Positions 27,356 through 36,158 of a stretch of 64,000 nt of DNA are shown here, piece after piece. Each line of letters starts with the position of its first letter. The stretch's first letter is position 1. Position numbers and translations under genes: made by a program. The DNA is from Bog-473 sp963783245 (GTDB taxonomy: Bacteria; Actinomycetota; Acidimicrobiia; Acidimicrobiales; RAAP-2). The notes beneath the pieces were generated by a model that was not told where the DNA came from, ran no database searches, and was given only the letters and a program-made list of their open reading frames with translations. The stretch is taken from positions 434,001 through 498,000 of the forward strand of contig CAWAMS010000001.1 of NCBI GenBank assembly GCA_963783245.1. Direction: 5' to 3'.

Positions 27356-28981
27356 ATGACAGATCTGGCGGCGCCGGCGCAGAGCTCGAGCGACATCGGC
27401 GAGAAGGGGCTGAAGGGCGGTGCCCTCGGGCTCATCTCCTCCGTGGTGGTCGGGGTGGCCTCGACCGCACCGGCCTACAGCCTGGCCGCCACTCTCGGAT
27501 TCGTGGTCATCGCGATCGACGGTCTGCAGGCGCCGATCATCTCGATCCTGGCCTTCGTCCCGATGCTGTTCGTCTCCTACGGCTACAAGGAGATGAACTA
27601 CGCCGACCCCGACTGCGGCACTACGTTCACCTGGGGTGCCCGGGCGTTCGGGCCCAAGACCGGATGGCTCGGTGGTTGGGGCATTATCGCCGCCGACCTC
27701 CTGGTCATGGCCAGCCTGGCCCAGATCGCAGGCCAGTACGTCTTCCTGTTGTTCGGTGCCAACGGGATCGGCCACGATTCCAGCAGCGGGTGGGTGCTGT
27801 TGGTCGGCGTCTTGTGGATCGTGCTGATGACCGGCATCTGTTACGTGGGTATCGAGATCTCGGCCAATTTCCAGAAGGTGCTTCTCGGCATTGAGCTGAC
27901 GATGCTGCTGATCCTCTCCATCGTGGCCCTGGTCAAGGTGGGCAACGGCACGGCGCCGGTGGGGCACCTCACTCCGAGCTTGTCGTGGTTCAACCCGTTC
28001 CATAACTTCACCTTCTCGGGGTTCATGGTGGGATTCACGCTGATGCTGTTCATCTACTGGGGGTGGGACACCGCGGTGTCGGTGAACGAGGAGACCAAGG
28101 ACTCGCAGACCACACCCGGTCGGGCGGCCGTCCTGTCCACAGTCGTGCTGTTAGCCACCTATGCCCTGGTGATTCTGTCCACTCAGTCCTACGCCGGCAT
28201 CGGGACGAAGGGGGTCGGGCTCGAGAACCCGAACAACACGGGTGACGTGCTCTCGGTCCTCGGCACCTCCATCTTCGGTACCTCGGGCTTCGCCAATGTC
28301 CTGACGCATCTCCTCCTCCTCATGGTGCTCAGTTCGGCTGCCGCGTCCACGCAGACGACGATCCTCCCGACGGCTCGCACGACCCTCTCCATGGCCGTCT
28401 ACAAGGCGATCCCGGGCGTTTTCGCAAAAATCCACAAGAAGTACCTGACTCCGACGGTGTCCACACTCGCCATGGGCGGCGTCTCCATCATCCTCTATGT
28501 GGCGATGAATTACCTCACCTCGGGAGGAGCAGTGATCACCGACTCCGTATCCGCCCTCGGTGTGATGATCGCCTTCTACTACGGCCTGACGGGCTTCACC
28601 TGTGTCTGGTACTACCGGGCCACGTTGACCGAGAGCACGCGCAGCCTGTGGATCCGCGGCATCATCCCACTTCTCGGTGGTGTGATCCTCTGGTTCTGCA
28701 TGGGGTGGTCCTTCTGGTACTACTGGAATGCATCGAACAGTTCCACCAGCTGGAAGATCCCCGGTACCCAGCGTGTCATCGGCGGCGTCTTCATCCTCGA
28801 CGTCGGCGTCCTCCTTCTCGGCATCGTCCTGATGTACGTGTACAAAGCGATCCGCCCTGCCTACTTCCGCGGCGAGGTGCTCAACCGCGACACGCCCACC
28901 CGGGTGCCCGAGGACATCGGCGTACCGGTCGGCCTCTTCGGCATCGAGGAGTTCGAGACGGAGACGGGTAAGACGGAGTAA
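27356..28981 (+). CDS. APC-superfamily amino-acid permease
   Basis: A 541-residue integral membrane transporter with about twelve hydrophobic helices. The first helix has the glycine-rich VVVGVASTAPAYSLAATLG expected of APC-family substrate sites. The loop NEETKDSQTTPGRAAVLSTV is a conserved family signature. It would import an amino acid or polyamine with protons or sodium; the specificity is not readable. ATG 27356 follows AAAGGA. The next gene, an SDR, starts immediately after its stop, so both are on one transcript. A guanidino or amino-acid substrate is possible but unproven. Confidence 0.9.
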   Translation: MTDLAAPAQSSSDIGEKGLKGGALGLISSVVVGVASTAPAYSLAATLGFVVIAIDGLQAPIISILAFVPMLFVSYGYKEMNYADPDCGTTFTWGARAFGPKTGWLGGWGIIAADLLVMASLAQIAGQYVFLLFGANGIGHDSSSGWVLLVGVLWIVLMTGICYVGIEISANFQKVLLGIELTMLLILSIVALVKVGNGTAPVGHLTPSLSWFNPFHNFTFSGFMVGFTLMLFIYWGWDTAVSVNEETKDSQTTPGRAAVLSTVVLLATYALVILSTQSYAGIGTKGVGLENPNNTGDVLSVLGTSIFGTSGFANVLTHLLLLMVLSSAAASTQTTILPTARTTLSMAVYKAIPGVFAKIHKKYLTPTVSTLAMGGVSIILYVAMNYLTSGGAVITDSVSALGVMIAFYYGLTGFTCVWYYRATLTESTRSLWIRGIIPLLGGVILWFCMGWSFWYYWNASNSSTSWKIPGTQRVIGGVFILDVGVLLLGIVLMYVYKAIRPAYFRGEVLNRDTPTRVPEDIGVPVGLFGIEEFETETGKTE

Positions 28982-29758
28982 GTGGACCTCGAGCTCAACG
29001 GGAAGGTGGTGCTCGTCACCGGCGGCACCGACGGCCTCGGATTGGCCTTGGCGCAACGGTTGGTCGCCGAAGGCGCCTCGATCGCCATCTGCGGTCGTGA
29101 CGAAGAACGTCTCTCTGCCGCCGGGCGCTCCCTCACTGCCTCCGGTGGCGATGTCCTGAGCTTGCGGGCCGACGTCGAGCATGCCGGGGACATCGCGCGG
29201 TTCGTCGACGGTGCGGTGCACCGGTGGGGGAAGATCGACGGGATCGTCCACAACGCCGGTCGCTCCGCCGCCGGGCCCCTCGAGTCCAACGACGATGCGG
29301 TGTGGGAAGGCGACCTCCAACTGAAGTTGATGGGGGCGGTGCGGTTGACCCGTCTGTCGCTGCCGTACCTGCGGCGGAGCAAGGGTGCCGTGGTGAACAC
29401 GTTGGCCATGGCGGCCAAAGCCCCCGGGGCGGCGAGCGGGCCCAGTTCGGTGTCCCGTGCCGCGGGCATGGCTCTCATGAAGTCGCTCTCCAAGGAGCTG
29501 GGTCCGGACGGGATCCGGGTCAACGCCATTCTCATCGGGCTCATCGAGAGCGGTCAATGGGTGCGCGCCGCCGCGGCTGCGGGTGCAGAGCTCCCGGCGT
29601 TCTACGAGCGCATGGCGGCCAACGCGGCGATCCCGCTCGGCCGCGTCGGCCGGGCCGAGGAATTCGCCGACCTGGCGTGTTTCCTGCTGTCGCCGCGTGC
29701 GTCGTATCTCACGGGAACGGCCATCAACCTCGACGGCGGGCTCTCGCCGGCCGTGTAG
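28982..29758 (+). CDS. Short-chain dehydrogenase/reductase
   Basis: A 258-residue SDR starting with GTG directly after the permease stop. The cofactor motif is TGGTDGLG (a variant of TGxxxGxG), followed by IVHNAG. The usual catalytic Tyr-x-x-x-Lys is not clear: the segment after NTLAMAAK reads SSVSRAAGMALMKSLSKEL, where a Ser seems to occupy the Tyr position. That makes it either a divergent enzyme or an inactive SDR-fold protein. The C-terminus SYLTGTAINLDGGLSP is the typical SDR ending. Its place in a permease-SDR-GNAT operon gives no clear substrate. Confidence 0.85.
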   Translation: MDLELNGKVVLVTGGTDGLGLALAQRLVAEGASIAICGRDEERLSAAGRSLTASGGDVLSLRADVEHAGDIARFVDGAVHRWGKIDGIVHNAGRSAAGPLESNDDAVWEGDLQLKLMGAVRLTRLSLPYLRRSKGAVVNTLAMAAKAPGAASGPSSVSRAAGMALMKSLSKELGPDGIRVNAILIGLIESGQWVRAAAAAGAELPAFYERMAANAAIPLGRVGRAEEFADLACFLLSPRASYLTGTAINLDGGLSPAV

Positions 29759-29763
29759 CCGCG

Positions 29764-30264
29764 GTGGCGAGCGGCGGCCCGGTCCGGTTCGAACCCTGCG
29801 ACCCCGACGAGCCTCCTGCGTCGGAGTTGCTGGCGGAAATGGCGCGAGAGCTCAACGCGCTGTACCGGACGTCGAGCCGGCTGGACCTCCCACCTGTCCA
29901 TGCTGAGGAGTTGCGACCGCCCAACGGTGTGTACCTCGTGGCCTGGCAGGGCGAACAGGCGGTTGCCGGAGGTGCGGTGCGGCGCATGGACGCCGAAGCC
30001 GGGGAGATCAAGCGCATGTTCGTCCGTCCCGCTGACCGCTCTCGTGGAGTGGCCGGCGCGCTCCTCGGGGCGCTCGAGGACTGCGCCCGCGCGCTCGGCT
30101 ACCGCCGGGTGCGCCTCGATACGGGCCCGAGACAGGTGCATGCGATCAACCTCTACAGGCGGGCGGGTTACGCCCCCGTCGATCCGTACAACGACAACCC
30201 CTTCGCCTCCTTCTGGGGCGAGAAGGAGCTGACCCCGCCCAGTGCGCCGGAGCGACACGCCTGA
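29764..30264 (+). CDS. GNAT-family N-acetyltransferase
   Basis: A 166-residue acetyltransferase starting at GTG 29764, 5 nt after the SDR stop. The GNAT core is visible: beta strand EIKRMFVRPADRSRGVAGALL carries the acetyl-CoA-binding R/Q-x-x-G-x-G/A loop, and INLYRRAGYAPV is the C-terminal motif. It would transfer an acyl group from CoA to a small amine or protein N-terminus in the cytosol. It is the last gene of the permease-SDR-GNAT unit. The reading frame is open far upstream, but that part is a shadow of the SDR gene. Confidence 0.82.
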   Translation: MASGGPVRFEPCDPDEPPASELLAEMARELNALYRTSSRLDLPPVHAEELRPPNGVYLVAWQGEQAVAGGAVRRMDAEAGEIKRMFVRPADRSRGVAGALLGALEDCARALGYRRVRLDTGPRQVHAINLYRRAGYAPVDPYNDNPFASFWGEKELTPPSAPERHA

Positions 30265-30291
30265 GTCCCGGGAGGCCGGCGGAGGCGTTTG

Positions 30292-30297
30292 TAGACT
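30292..30297 (+). promoter_or_regulatory. -10 box of the sugar-acid operon
   Basis: TAGACT lies 7 nt before the GTG start of the GH4 gene, with no Shine-Dalgarno between them, suggesting a leaderless operon mRNA. No good -35 box is seen. Confidence 0.35.
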
Positions 30298-30304
30298 GAC
30301 ATCG

Positions 30305-31666
30305 GTGTCGGAGAACAGGACGCAAGTGACGATCATCGGAGGCGGGAGCTATCAGTGGGCACCCGAGCTCATGGCCGACCTCTTCGGCACCGCCTCCCTG
30401 AGTGGCATGCGCCTGGTGCTCCAGGACATCGACCCGGCCCCCCTGCCGAAGATGGAGGCGCTGGCCCACAAGGTGGCCGACGCCCTGGGAGCCAAGGCGA
30501 CCGTGGCGGTCACGACGGACCGCAGAGCGGCACTCGAAGGAGCCGACTTCGTCCTCGTCTGCATCTCCACCGGGGGGTTCCGCTCCATGGCGGTCGACCT
30601 CGCGGTGCCTGCGGCGCACGGCATCACCCAGACCGTGGGGGACAGCGTCGGCCCGGGGGGGATCAACCGGGCGCTGCGCAACATCCCCGTGCTCGTGGGC
30701 ATCGGGCACGACATGGAAGAGATCTGCCCCGATGCCTGGCTTTTCAACATCACGAATCCCATGACGACGCTCACCCGCGCCGTGTGCCGCGAGACCAGCA
30801 TCAAGACCGTCGGCCTCTGTCATGAGGTGGGCAACTTCACCATGGATCTGGCCATTGCCCTCCGCAAGCCCTGGGAGTCGGTACGACCCTCGGTCGTCGG
30901 GGTGAACCACTTCCCGGTGCTGACGGCGCTCGAGGTGGACGGCGAGGACGGGTTCGCCATCGTCCGCGATCTGGTCGACGAAGTGGGGGGTCTGACAGCG
31001 TTGGCGCCGCATCCCGGACGTGAGGAGGCCGAGAAGTTCTCGAAACTGGATTTCGCGCAGCGCCACATGCTCAAGCTCATGCTGCTCGATCGCTGGGGCA
31101 CCTTCCCGGCGGCGGGCGACCGGCACATCGCCGAGTTCCTCTCCTTCGCACTCACCCCCGAGTCGGGATGGGGGGCGGCCTACAACATCGCCTTGACGCC
31201 GATCGCCCGCCGCGAGGAGAACGCCGCAGAGGATGTGGCCAACGTCGACGCCTGGTTGGCCGGTTCGAAGCCCCTCCAGACATGGCAGTCGGGCGAGCTC
31301 CCCTCCCCGATGATCGAGGCCATGTTGACGGCCGTGCCGTTCGAGGCCCCGGTCAACACCCCGAATACGGGCCAGGCGCCGGACCTGCCCGACGGCGTCG
31401 TCGTCGAATCGATGTGCGTCATCGACGGCGACGGCATCCGCGGTCGGGACGTGGCACGCCTCCCCAGCCCGTACGCCGAAATCGTGCGCCGGCACGCCGC
31501 CACCCAGGAGCTCACGGTCGAAGCGGCGTTGCGCGGTGACCGCGCCCTGGCGGCACAGGCCTTCGCCCTCGATCCCCTGGCCGGACGGGGTGATCTGGGT
31601 GAGATGGACGCCATGGTGGAAGAGCTCCTGGCCGGTACGGCCGAGTGGCTCCCGCAGTTCGCGTAA
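30305..31666 (+). CDS. GH4 glycosidase, alpha-galacturonidase-like
   Basis: An NAD- and metal-dependent glycosidase of family GH4, 453 residues from GTG 30305. The Rossmann motif TIIGGGSYQWAP opens the protein. Metal and substrate motifs are NITNPM (Asn148/Asn151), Cys172-His173-Glu174-Val175 in GLCHEVGNF, and Asn201-His202 in VNHFPVL. CHEV at this place is the signature reported for alpha-galacturonidases such as B. subtilis LplD, in contrast to CHSV/CHG types acting on galactosides or glucosides. It would release galacturonic acid or a related sugar acid from an oligomer by the redox mechanism of GH4. It heads a tightly packed operon with a dehydrogenase, aldolase, kinase and LarA-type enzyme. 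Confidence 0.87.
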   Translation: MSENRTQVTIIGGGSYQWAPELMADLFGTASLSGMRLVLQDIDPAPLPKMEALAHKVADALGAKATVAVTTDRRAALEGADFVLVCISTGGFRSMAVDLAVPAAHGITQTVGDSVGPGGINRALRNIPVLVGIGHDMEEICPDAWLFNITNPMTTLTRAVCRETSIKTVGLCHEVGNFTMDLAIALRKPWESVRPSVVGVNHFPVLTALEVDGEDGFAIVRDLVDEVGGLTALAPHPGREEAEKFSKLDFAQRHMLKLMLLDRWGTFPAAGDRHIAEFLSFALTPESGWGAAYNIALTPIARREENAAEDVANVDAWLAGSKPLQTWQSGELPSPMIEAMLTAVPFEAPVNTPNTGQAPDLPDGVVVESMCVIDGDGIRGRDVARLPSPYAEIVRRHAATQELTVEAALRGDRALAAQAFALDPLAGRGDLGEMDAMVEELLAGTAEWLPQFA

Positions 31667-31700
31667 CGTCACGGCGAACATCTGTTCCCGGAGGGACACC

Positions 31701-32588
31701 ATGCGTATTGGATTCATCGGTCTCGGTGCCATGGGGCTGCCGATGACCGGCCACCTCGTCAAGGCCGGGCATGAGGTGGCCGTGGCCTCTCGCAGTCAGG
31801 GTCCGATCGACGCCGCCGTCGCGCGGGGGGCGCACGACGCCGGTTCCCCGGGCGTGGTCGCCGAGGAGTCCGAAGTGATCTTCGTGTGCGTCCCCAACTC
31901 GCCCGAGGTGGTTGAGGTGATCGACGCGATGCTGGGGGTCCTCGGCCCCGGCCAGACGGTGGTGGACTGCTCGACCATCGATCCCGGAGTGGAGCGGGCC
32001 CAGCACAGCCGGGTCGCGGCGACCGGGGCGCGTTATCTCGATGCGCCGCTGTCCGGCGGCACCGCCGGGGCGCACAACGGCGTGCTGACGCTGATGGTCG
32101 GGGGGGACCCGGCCACGCTCGATGACGTCACGCCGGTCCTCGACGCCTTCGCCGGGCTCATCGTCCATGTCGGCGGTCCCGGCATGGGCCAGGTGGTGAA
32201 GCTGTGCAACAACCTCATCTATGCCGCCCAGATGACGGCGACCGCGGAGGCCACGGCGCTGGCAGTGAAGTCCGGCGTCGACATGCACAAGCTCTACGAG
32301 GTGATCACCCATGCCACTGGAGACTGCGTGGCGGTGCGGACACGCCTGCCGGTGCCGGGGGTGGTGCCGGAGAGCCCGGCCTCGCACAACTGGGAGCCCG
32401 GTTTCATGACCGATCTGATGGCCAAGGATCTCGATCTCGCCCTGGGCTACGCCGCCACGGCCGGCGTCCCCCTGGCCACGACCGCGACGGCCCGTCAGAT
32501 GCTGACGGCCGCGCAGAGCGCGGGCTACGGGCGTGAGGACTTCTCGGCCGTCGCCAAGGTCCTCCTGTCGCTGTCCGGAGCGGGATGA
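31701..32588 (+). CDS. Beta-hydroxyacid dehydrogenase (3-hydroxyisobutyrate/tartronate semialdehyde type)
   Basis: A 295-residue NAD(P)-dependent beta-hydroxyacid dehydrogenase. The dinucleotide motif is FIGLGAMGLPM, the substrate loop is APLSGGTAGAHNG and the catalytic Lys is in GQVVKLCNNLIYAA. The family reduces tartronate semialdehyde, 3-hydroxyisobutyrate or four-carbon sugar acids such as threonate. ATG 31701 follows GGAGGGACACC. It starts 34 nt after the GH4 gene and overlaps the aldolase gene by 4 nt, so a step in the same sugar-acid pathway is likely. Confidence 0.9.
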   Translation: MRIGFIGLGAMGLPMTGHLVKAGHEVAVASRSQGPIDAAVARGAHDAGSPGVVAEESEVIFVCVPNSPEVVEVIDAMLGVLGPGQTVVDCSTIDPGVERAQHSRVAATGARYLDAPLSGGTAGAHNGVLTLMVGGDPATLDDVTPVLDAFAGLIVHVGGPGMGQVVKLCNNLIYAAQMTATAEATALAVKSGVDMHKLYEVITHATGDCVAVRTRLPVPGVVPESPASHNWEPGFMTDLMAKDLDLALGYAATAGVPLATTATARQMLTAAQSAGYGREDFSAVAKVLLSLSGAG

Positions 32589-33349
32589 CGAGTGCGGGAC
32601 GGTTGCCGACCCCTGCCGTCATTCTGGCGGCCGATCACCGGGCGCGCGGCGTGGTGGCGACAGAGAACTACCGGGACTACGTGACCGCGCTCGCCGAGGC
32701 GCTGCCCTCCTGTGACGGGATCCTGGCGACCGCGCAACCGTTGGGCGATCTTGCCGCGGCCGGCCACGTGACACCGGCACACCGCACCTACCTCTCGCTG
32801 AACCGCACAGGCCTGGCCGGTTCCGCCTTCGAGCTCGACGACCGCCCGGTGGCGACGGTCCCACGGGCGCAAGCCGATGGATGGACCGGGGTGAAGCACA
32901 TGACCAGGATCGACCTGGCGGACCAGCGGACGGCGGCGGCGCTCGAACTCCTCGGGCAGGTGCTCGAGCAGGCTCGCGCAGCCGGCCTCGAGGCGCTCGT
33001 CGAACCGCTGGCGTGGCGCGACGGACGCGTCGCCCGAGAGGCAGACGCCATCGTGCTGGCGGCGGTGATCGCACACGACATGGGGGCGCCCGTGCTCAAG
33101 GTCCCGGTCCCCGCCGCCACGCCCGGCCAGGAGCGCCAACGGGCCGTGGCCCGGGTGGTGGCGAGCGTGGGGGTGCCCGTCCTCTTTCTCGGCGGTCCCC
33201 TCGGTGACGACGGCCGGGGGCCTGTCCTGGCGGAGGTGCGCGACGTGATGGAAGGCGGTGGCAGCGGGATGGCCATCGGCCGCGCCGTGTACCAGGACCC
33301 GGACCCGGCCGAAATGGCCGGGCTGGTCGCTGCGTTGGTCCACCGGTGA
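32585..33349 (+). CDS. Class I aldolase-like protein, Cgl0159 family
   Basis: A 254-residue (beta/alpha)8-barrel protein of the DeoC/LacD/Fba class. The opening strand VILAADHRARGVV, the middle GVKHMTRIDL with a Lys, and the C-terminal APVLKVPVP (probable Schiff-base Lys) and GMAIGRAVYQDPDP phosphate-binding segment resemble the Cgl0159 group, which occurs in sugar and inositol catabolic clusters. It would cleave a phosphorylated sugar or sugar acid. It overlaps the dehydrogenase upstream and the kinase downstream, so it most likely acts on the kinase product. Confidence 0.78.
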   Translation: MTSAGRLPTPAVILAADHRARGVVATENYRDYVTALAEALPSCDGILATAQPLGDLAAAGHVTPAHRTYLSLNRTGLAGSAFELDDRPVATVPRAQADGWTGVKHMTRIDLADQRTAAALELLGQVLEQARAAGLEALVEPLAWRDGRVAREADAIVLAAVIAHDMGAPVLKVPVPAATPGQERQRAVARVVASVGVPVLFLGGPLGDDGRGPVLAEVRDVMEGGGSGMAIGRAVYQDPDPAEMAGLVAALVHR

Positions 33350-34829
33350 TGATCCTCACCATCGACTTCGGGACCACGGTGACCAAGGTGGGCCTGTGGA
33401 GTGACGAAGGGCTTGTGGCGTTGACCCGCGCCGTCGTCACCACGGCGCACCCCCAGCCCGGGTGGGCCGAACAGGATCCGTTGCGCTGGTGGACCTCGGT
33501 GGTCATCGCGTGCGCCGAGTCGAGGGCCCAGGCTCCGGCGGCGTTCGGGAGGGTCGACGTCATCGCGTGCTCCGGGGCGCGCCAGACGTTCGTTCCCGTC
33601 TCGCCTTCGGGTGATCCGATCGGCAAGGGGATCCTGTGGTCCGACCGGCGGGGCGTGGCCGAGGCACCGGTGTTGGCCGAGACGCTCGGGGGCGAGGACA
33701 TCAACCGGGCCCGCACCGGGATCCCGTTGGATGCCGGCGCCATGGCGGCCAAGTTGGCTTGGCTCCATGCACATCAGCCCGACCGGCTGGCCCTCAGCGA
33801 TGTGATCCTTTCCCCCCGGGACTTCGTCCTGCGACGGATGACCGATGAGGTGGTGACCGACACCAGCTTCGCCTCGCGGAGCGGCCTCTACGACTTCGAC
33901 GGGAACGCCGTGCGCGAGCTGGCCGGGCCGGCCATGGGAAAGTTGCCGAGCGTCGTGCCGTCCGACACCGTCATAGGCCGTCTCAAGCCGGTCCCCGGTG
34001 CGGAGCTCGGCCTACGCCCCGGCACCCCGGTCGTGATCGGCGCCGGGGACCGCCAGTGCGAGGTCCTCGGATCGGGTGCGTCGGAGGACTGCCCCATGGT
34101 CAGCTGGGGCACGACCGCCAATGTCTCGGTCCCGGTCCACGAGCGACCGGTCCCGTCTCCGGCCGGGGCCGTGGTCACGAGAGGGGCCAGCGAGGGATGG
34201 CTGCTCGAGGGCGGCCTCTCCGCCGCCGGCTCGTTCCTGGCCTGGCTGGGCCGGTTGCTCGACCGTCCCGTCGACGAGTTGGCCACGCGGCGCAGCCAAA
34301 AGTCCGCCCGGGGCCCGCGGCGTCACGGCGGTCCCATGGCTCGACGGCGCCCGGGCGCCGTGGTGGCGTGACGACGCCCGGCGCCGGCTTCGTCGGGCTC
34401 GGGGCTATTCATGGCGCTGACGATCTGTCCCGTGCCGTGATCGAGTCCGTGGCATGGGACGTCCTGCGCTGCATGGAGGTGGTCACGGCGGGCCGGCTCG
34501 GCGGGAGCACGGCGCAAGGCGTGACGCTGGGGGGTGCCGGTACCGGGCTCCCGCTGTGGGTCGACGTGCTGACGTCGGTCCTGGGGATCCCGGCCGTGCG
34601 CCATCGCTCCGGTGAGGCGGCGTCCGCCGGCGCCGCTCTCCTGGCCGGCCGGGCCCTCGGCATGGGACTGACGTTGGAGCAACTCGATCCGGTAGAAGCC
34701 ATCATCACCCCGGACGCGGCCACCGTCGAGCTCTACCGACGCATGCGGCCCCAGGTCGAACATGTGGCCACTGCGGTCCTCGCGGCCACAGAGGAGTTCC
34801 CGTGGGCTGACGGCGGTCACGGCCGCTAG
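33349..34829 (+). CDS. FGGY-family carbohydrate kinase, two apparent frameshifts
   Basis: A sugar or sugar-acid kinase of the FGGY family (xylulokinase-like). The N-terminal part has the phosphate loop ILTIDFGTTVTKVGLW, then GWAEQDPLRWW and ILWSDRRG, typical of the family. The C-terminal part, in another frame, has HGADDLSRAVIESVAWDV and LGGAGTGLPLWVDVL. A bridge in the third frame, AAKSPPGARGVTAVPWLDGARAPWW, carries the conserved PWLDGARAP. Removing one base near 34290 and one near 34376 restores about 492 residues with no lost motif. ATG 33349 overlaps the aldolase stop (TGATG). Either a recent pseudogene or two sequencing insertions; error is favoured. Confidence 0.82.
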
Positions 34830-34833
34830 GCCC

Positions 34834-36117
34834 ATGTTGGTCAACCTCGCCTACGGCGACGGCGGGCGGATGGTGGAGGTGCCCGACGATGCCACGGTGA
34901 TTCTGCCGACGGAGCTCCCCGGGTTGGCGGACCAGCAGGAAGCCGTCCGCCACGCCCTGGCGTATCCGCTCGCCGGTCCGTCGTTGCGCGACCTGGTCCG
35001 CGCCGCCGTCCTCAGGGGGACACCACGGGTCGCCGTCGTATTCCCGGACCTCACGCGGCCGATGCCCAACCGGACCGTCCTTCCGCCCCTGTTGTCACAG
35101 CTCGAGGTGTGCGGGATCCCCGACGACGCCATCACCTTGCTCTGTGCCACGGGGACGCACCGGCAGGCGACGCCGGCAGAGATGGAGGAACTCGTCGGTC
35201 CCGACATCGTCGCCCGCTTCAGGCTCGTCGACCACAATGGGCTGAGCGACGCGCACGTGGCGGTCGGCGAGGTGGACGGGACCCCGATCCTGCTCCAGCG
35301 CGAGTACGTCGAGGCCGATCTGCGCATCATCACCGGATTCGTCGAACCACATTTTTTTGCCGGTTTCAGCGGCGGCCCCAAGGCCGTGTGCCCGGGCCTG
35401 GCTGCCACCGAGACGATCCTGGAGGCGCACCACCCTCGTCGCATCGCCGATGCCGGGGCCACATTCGTCACCCGGCAGGGGAACCCGGTGCACGATTTCG
35501 TCCGCGCCGCGGTAGACCTCGCGCCTCCGCATCTCTCGCTCGATGTGGCGATCAACGCGCGGCGCGAGGTCACTGCCGTGTTCGCCGGCCCTCTCTACGT
35601 GGCACACGACGCCGCGTGCGCGTTCGTCGAGGCCGCATCCGTGAAGCGGGTCGCCGCTCCGTTCGACGTGGTGGTCTCCACGAACAGCGGGCATCCGCTC
35701 GACCGAAACCTCTACCAGGCCGTCAAGGGCATGGCGGCGGCCGAGCGGATCGTCCGTCCGGGTGGCATCATCGTGATGGCGGCCGCCTGCGTTGACGGGA
35801 TTCCGGGCAATGGTGCGTTCGCCGAGGTTGTCGCCCTGGCCCGCACACCCGATGACCTGATCGGCGCCGGTGGCGGGCCCGAGCTCGACCGCTGGCAGGC
35901 CCAGGTGCTCGGACGAGTCTTGCAACGGGCCCAGGTATGGCTCTACAGCGACGGGTTGACCGACGAGATGACCACCGATGCGCTGCTCGTGCCCGTCCAC
36001 GACCTGGCCACTGCCGTCGGTGATGCTCTGGCTGCTCTCGGAGGAACGGGCCGCGTGGCCGTCCTCCCCGAAGGCCCGCTCACGGTGGTGACGGTGACGC
36101 CCTCTAGGCGGGATTGA
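34834..36117 (+). CDS. larA: LarA-family nickel-pincer racemase/epimerase
   Basis: A LarA-like (DUF2088) enzyme of 427 residues. The active-site set of Lactiplantibacillus LarA is present with exact spacing: His in ATGTHRQAT, then His and Lys ten residues apart in EPHFFAGFSGGPKAV, then His sixteen residues further in EAHHP. These hold the nickel-pincer (NPN) cofactor and perform C2 hydride-transfer racemisation. Family members act on lactate, malate, phenyllactate or aldonic acids. In this operon a sugar-acid C2-epimerase is most plausible. The cofactor needs LarB, LarC and LarE, which are not in the window. The HFF codons make a T7 run, rare here and still in frame. ATG 34834, 5 nt after the kinase. 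Confidence 0.88.
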   Translation: MLVNLAYGDGGRMVEVPDDATVILPTELPGLADQQEAVRHALAYPLAGPSLRDLVRAAVLRGTPRVAVVFPDLTRPMPNRTVLPPLLSQLEVCGIPDDAITLLCATGTHRQATPAEMEELVGPDIVARFRLVDHNGLSDAHVAVGEVDGTPILLQREYVEADLRIITGFVEPHFFAGFSGGPKAVCPGLAATETILEAHHPRRIADAGATFVTRQGNPVHDFVRAAVDLAPPHLSLDVAINARREVTAVFAGPLYVAHDAACAFVEAASVKRVAAPFDVVVSTNSGHPLDRNLYQAVKGMAAAERIVRPGGIIVMAAACVDGIPGNGAFAEVVALARTPDDLIGAGGGPELDRWQAQVLGRVLQRAQVWLYSDGLTDEMTTDALLVPVHDLATAVGDALAALGGTGRVAVLPEGPLTVVTVTPSRRD

Positions 36118-36121
36118 CCAG

Positions 36122-36149
36122 TCCCTGACATCTATGTCAGGGATAGAGT
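36122..36149 (+). promoter_or_regulatory. Operator palindrome and -10 box before the MFS-ABC operon
   Basis: TCCCTGACA (36122-36130), TCTA and TGTCAGGGA (36135-36143) form a perfect 9-bp inverted repeat with a 4-nt spacer. Directly after it lies TAGAGT (36144-36149), 9 nt before the GTG start at 36159. The palindrome covers the place of the -35 box, so a repressor bound there would block transcription. No regulator gene is adjacent. Confidence 0.6.
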
Positions 36150-36158
36150 GCAGCCCCA

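Noticed and set aside
29224..29763. Long in-frame extension of the GNAT gene
   Set aside because: It is an antisense-free shadow frame of the SDR gene with no family resemblance; GTG 29764 fits the GNAT start and operon spacing.
29787..29800. tRNA T-loop-like GGTTCGAACC
   Set aside because: No acceptor or anticodon arms can be formed around it; it encodes part of the GNAT protein.
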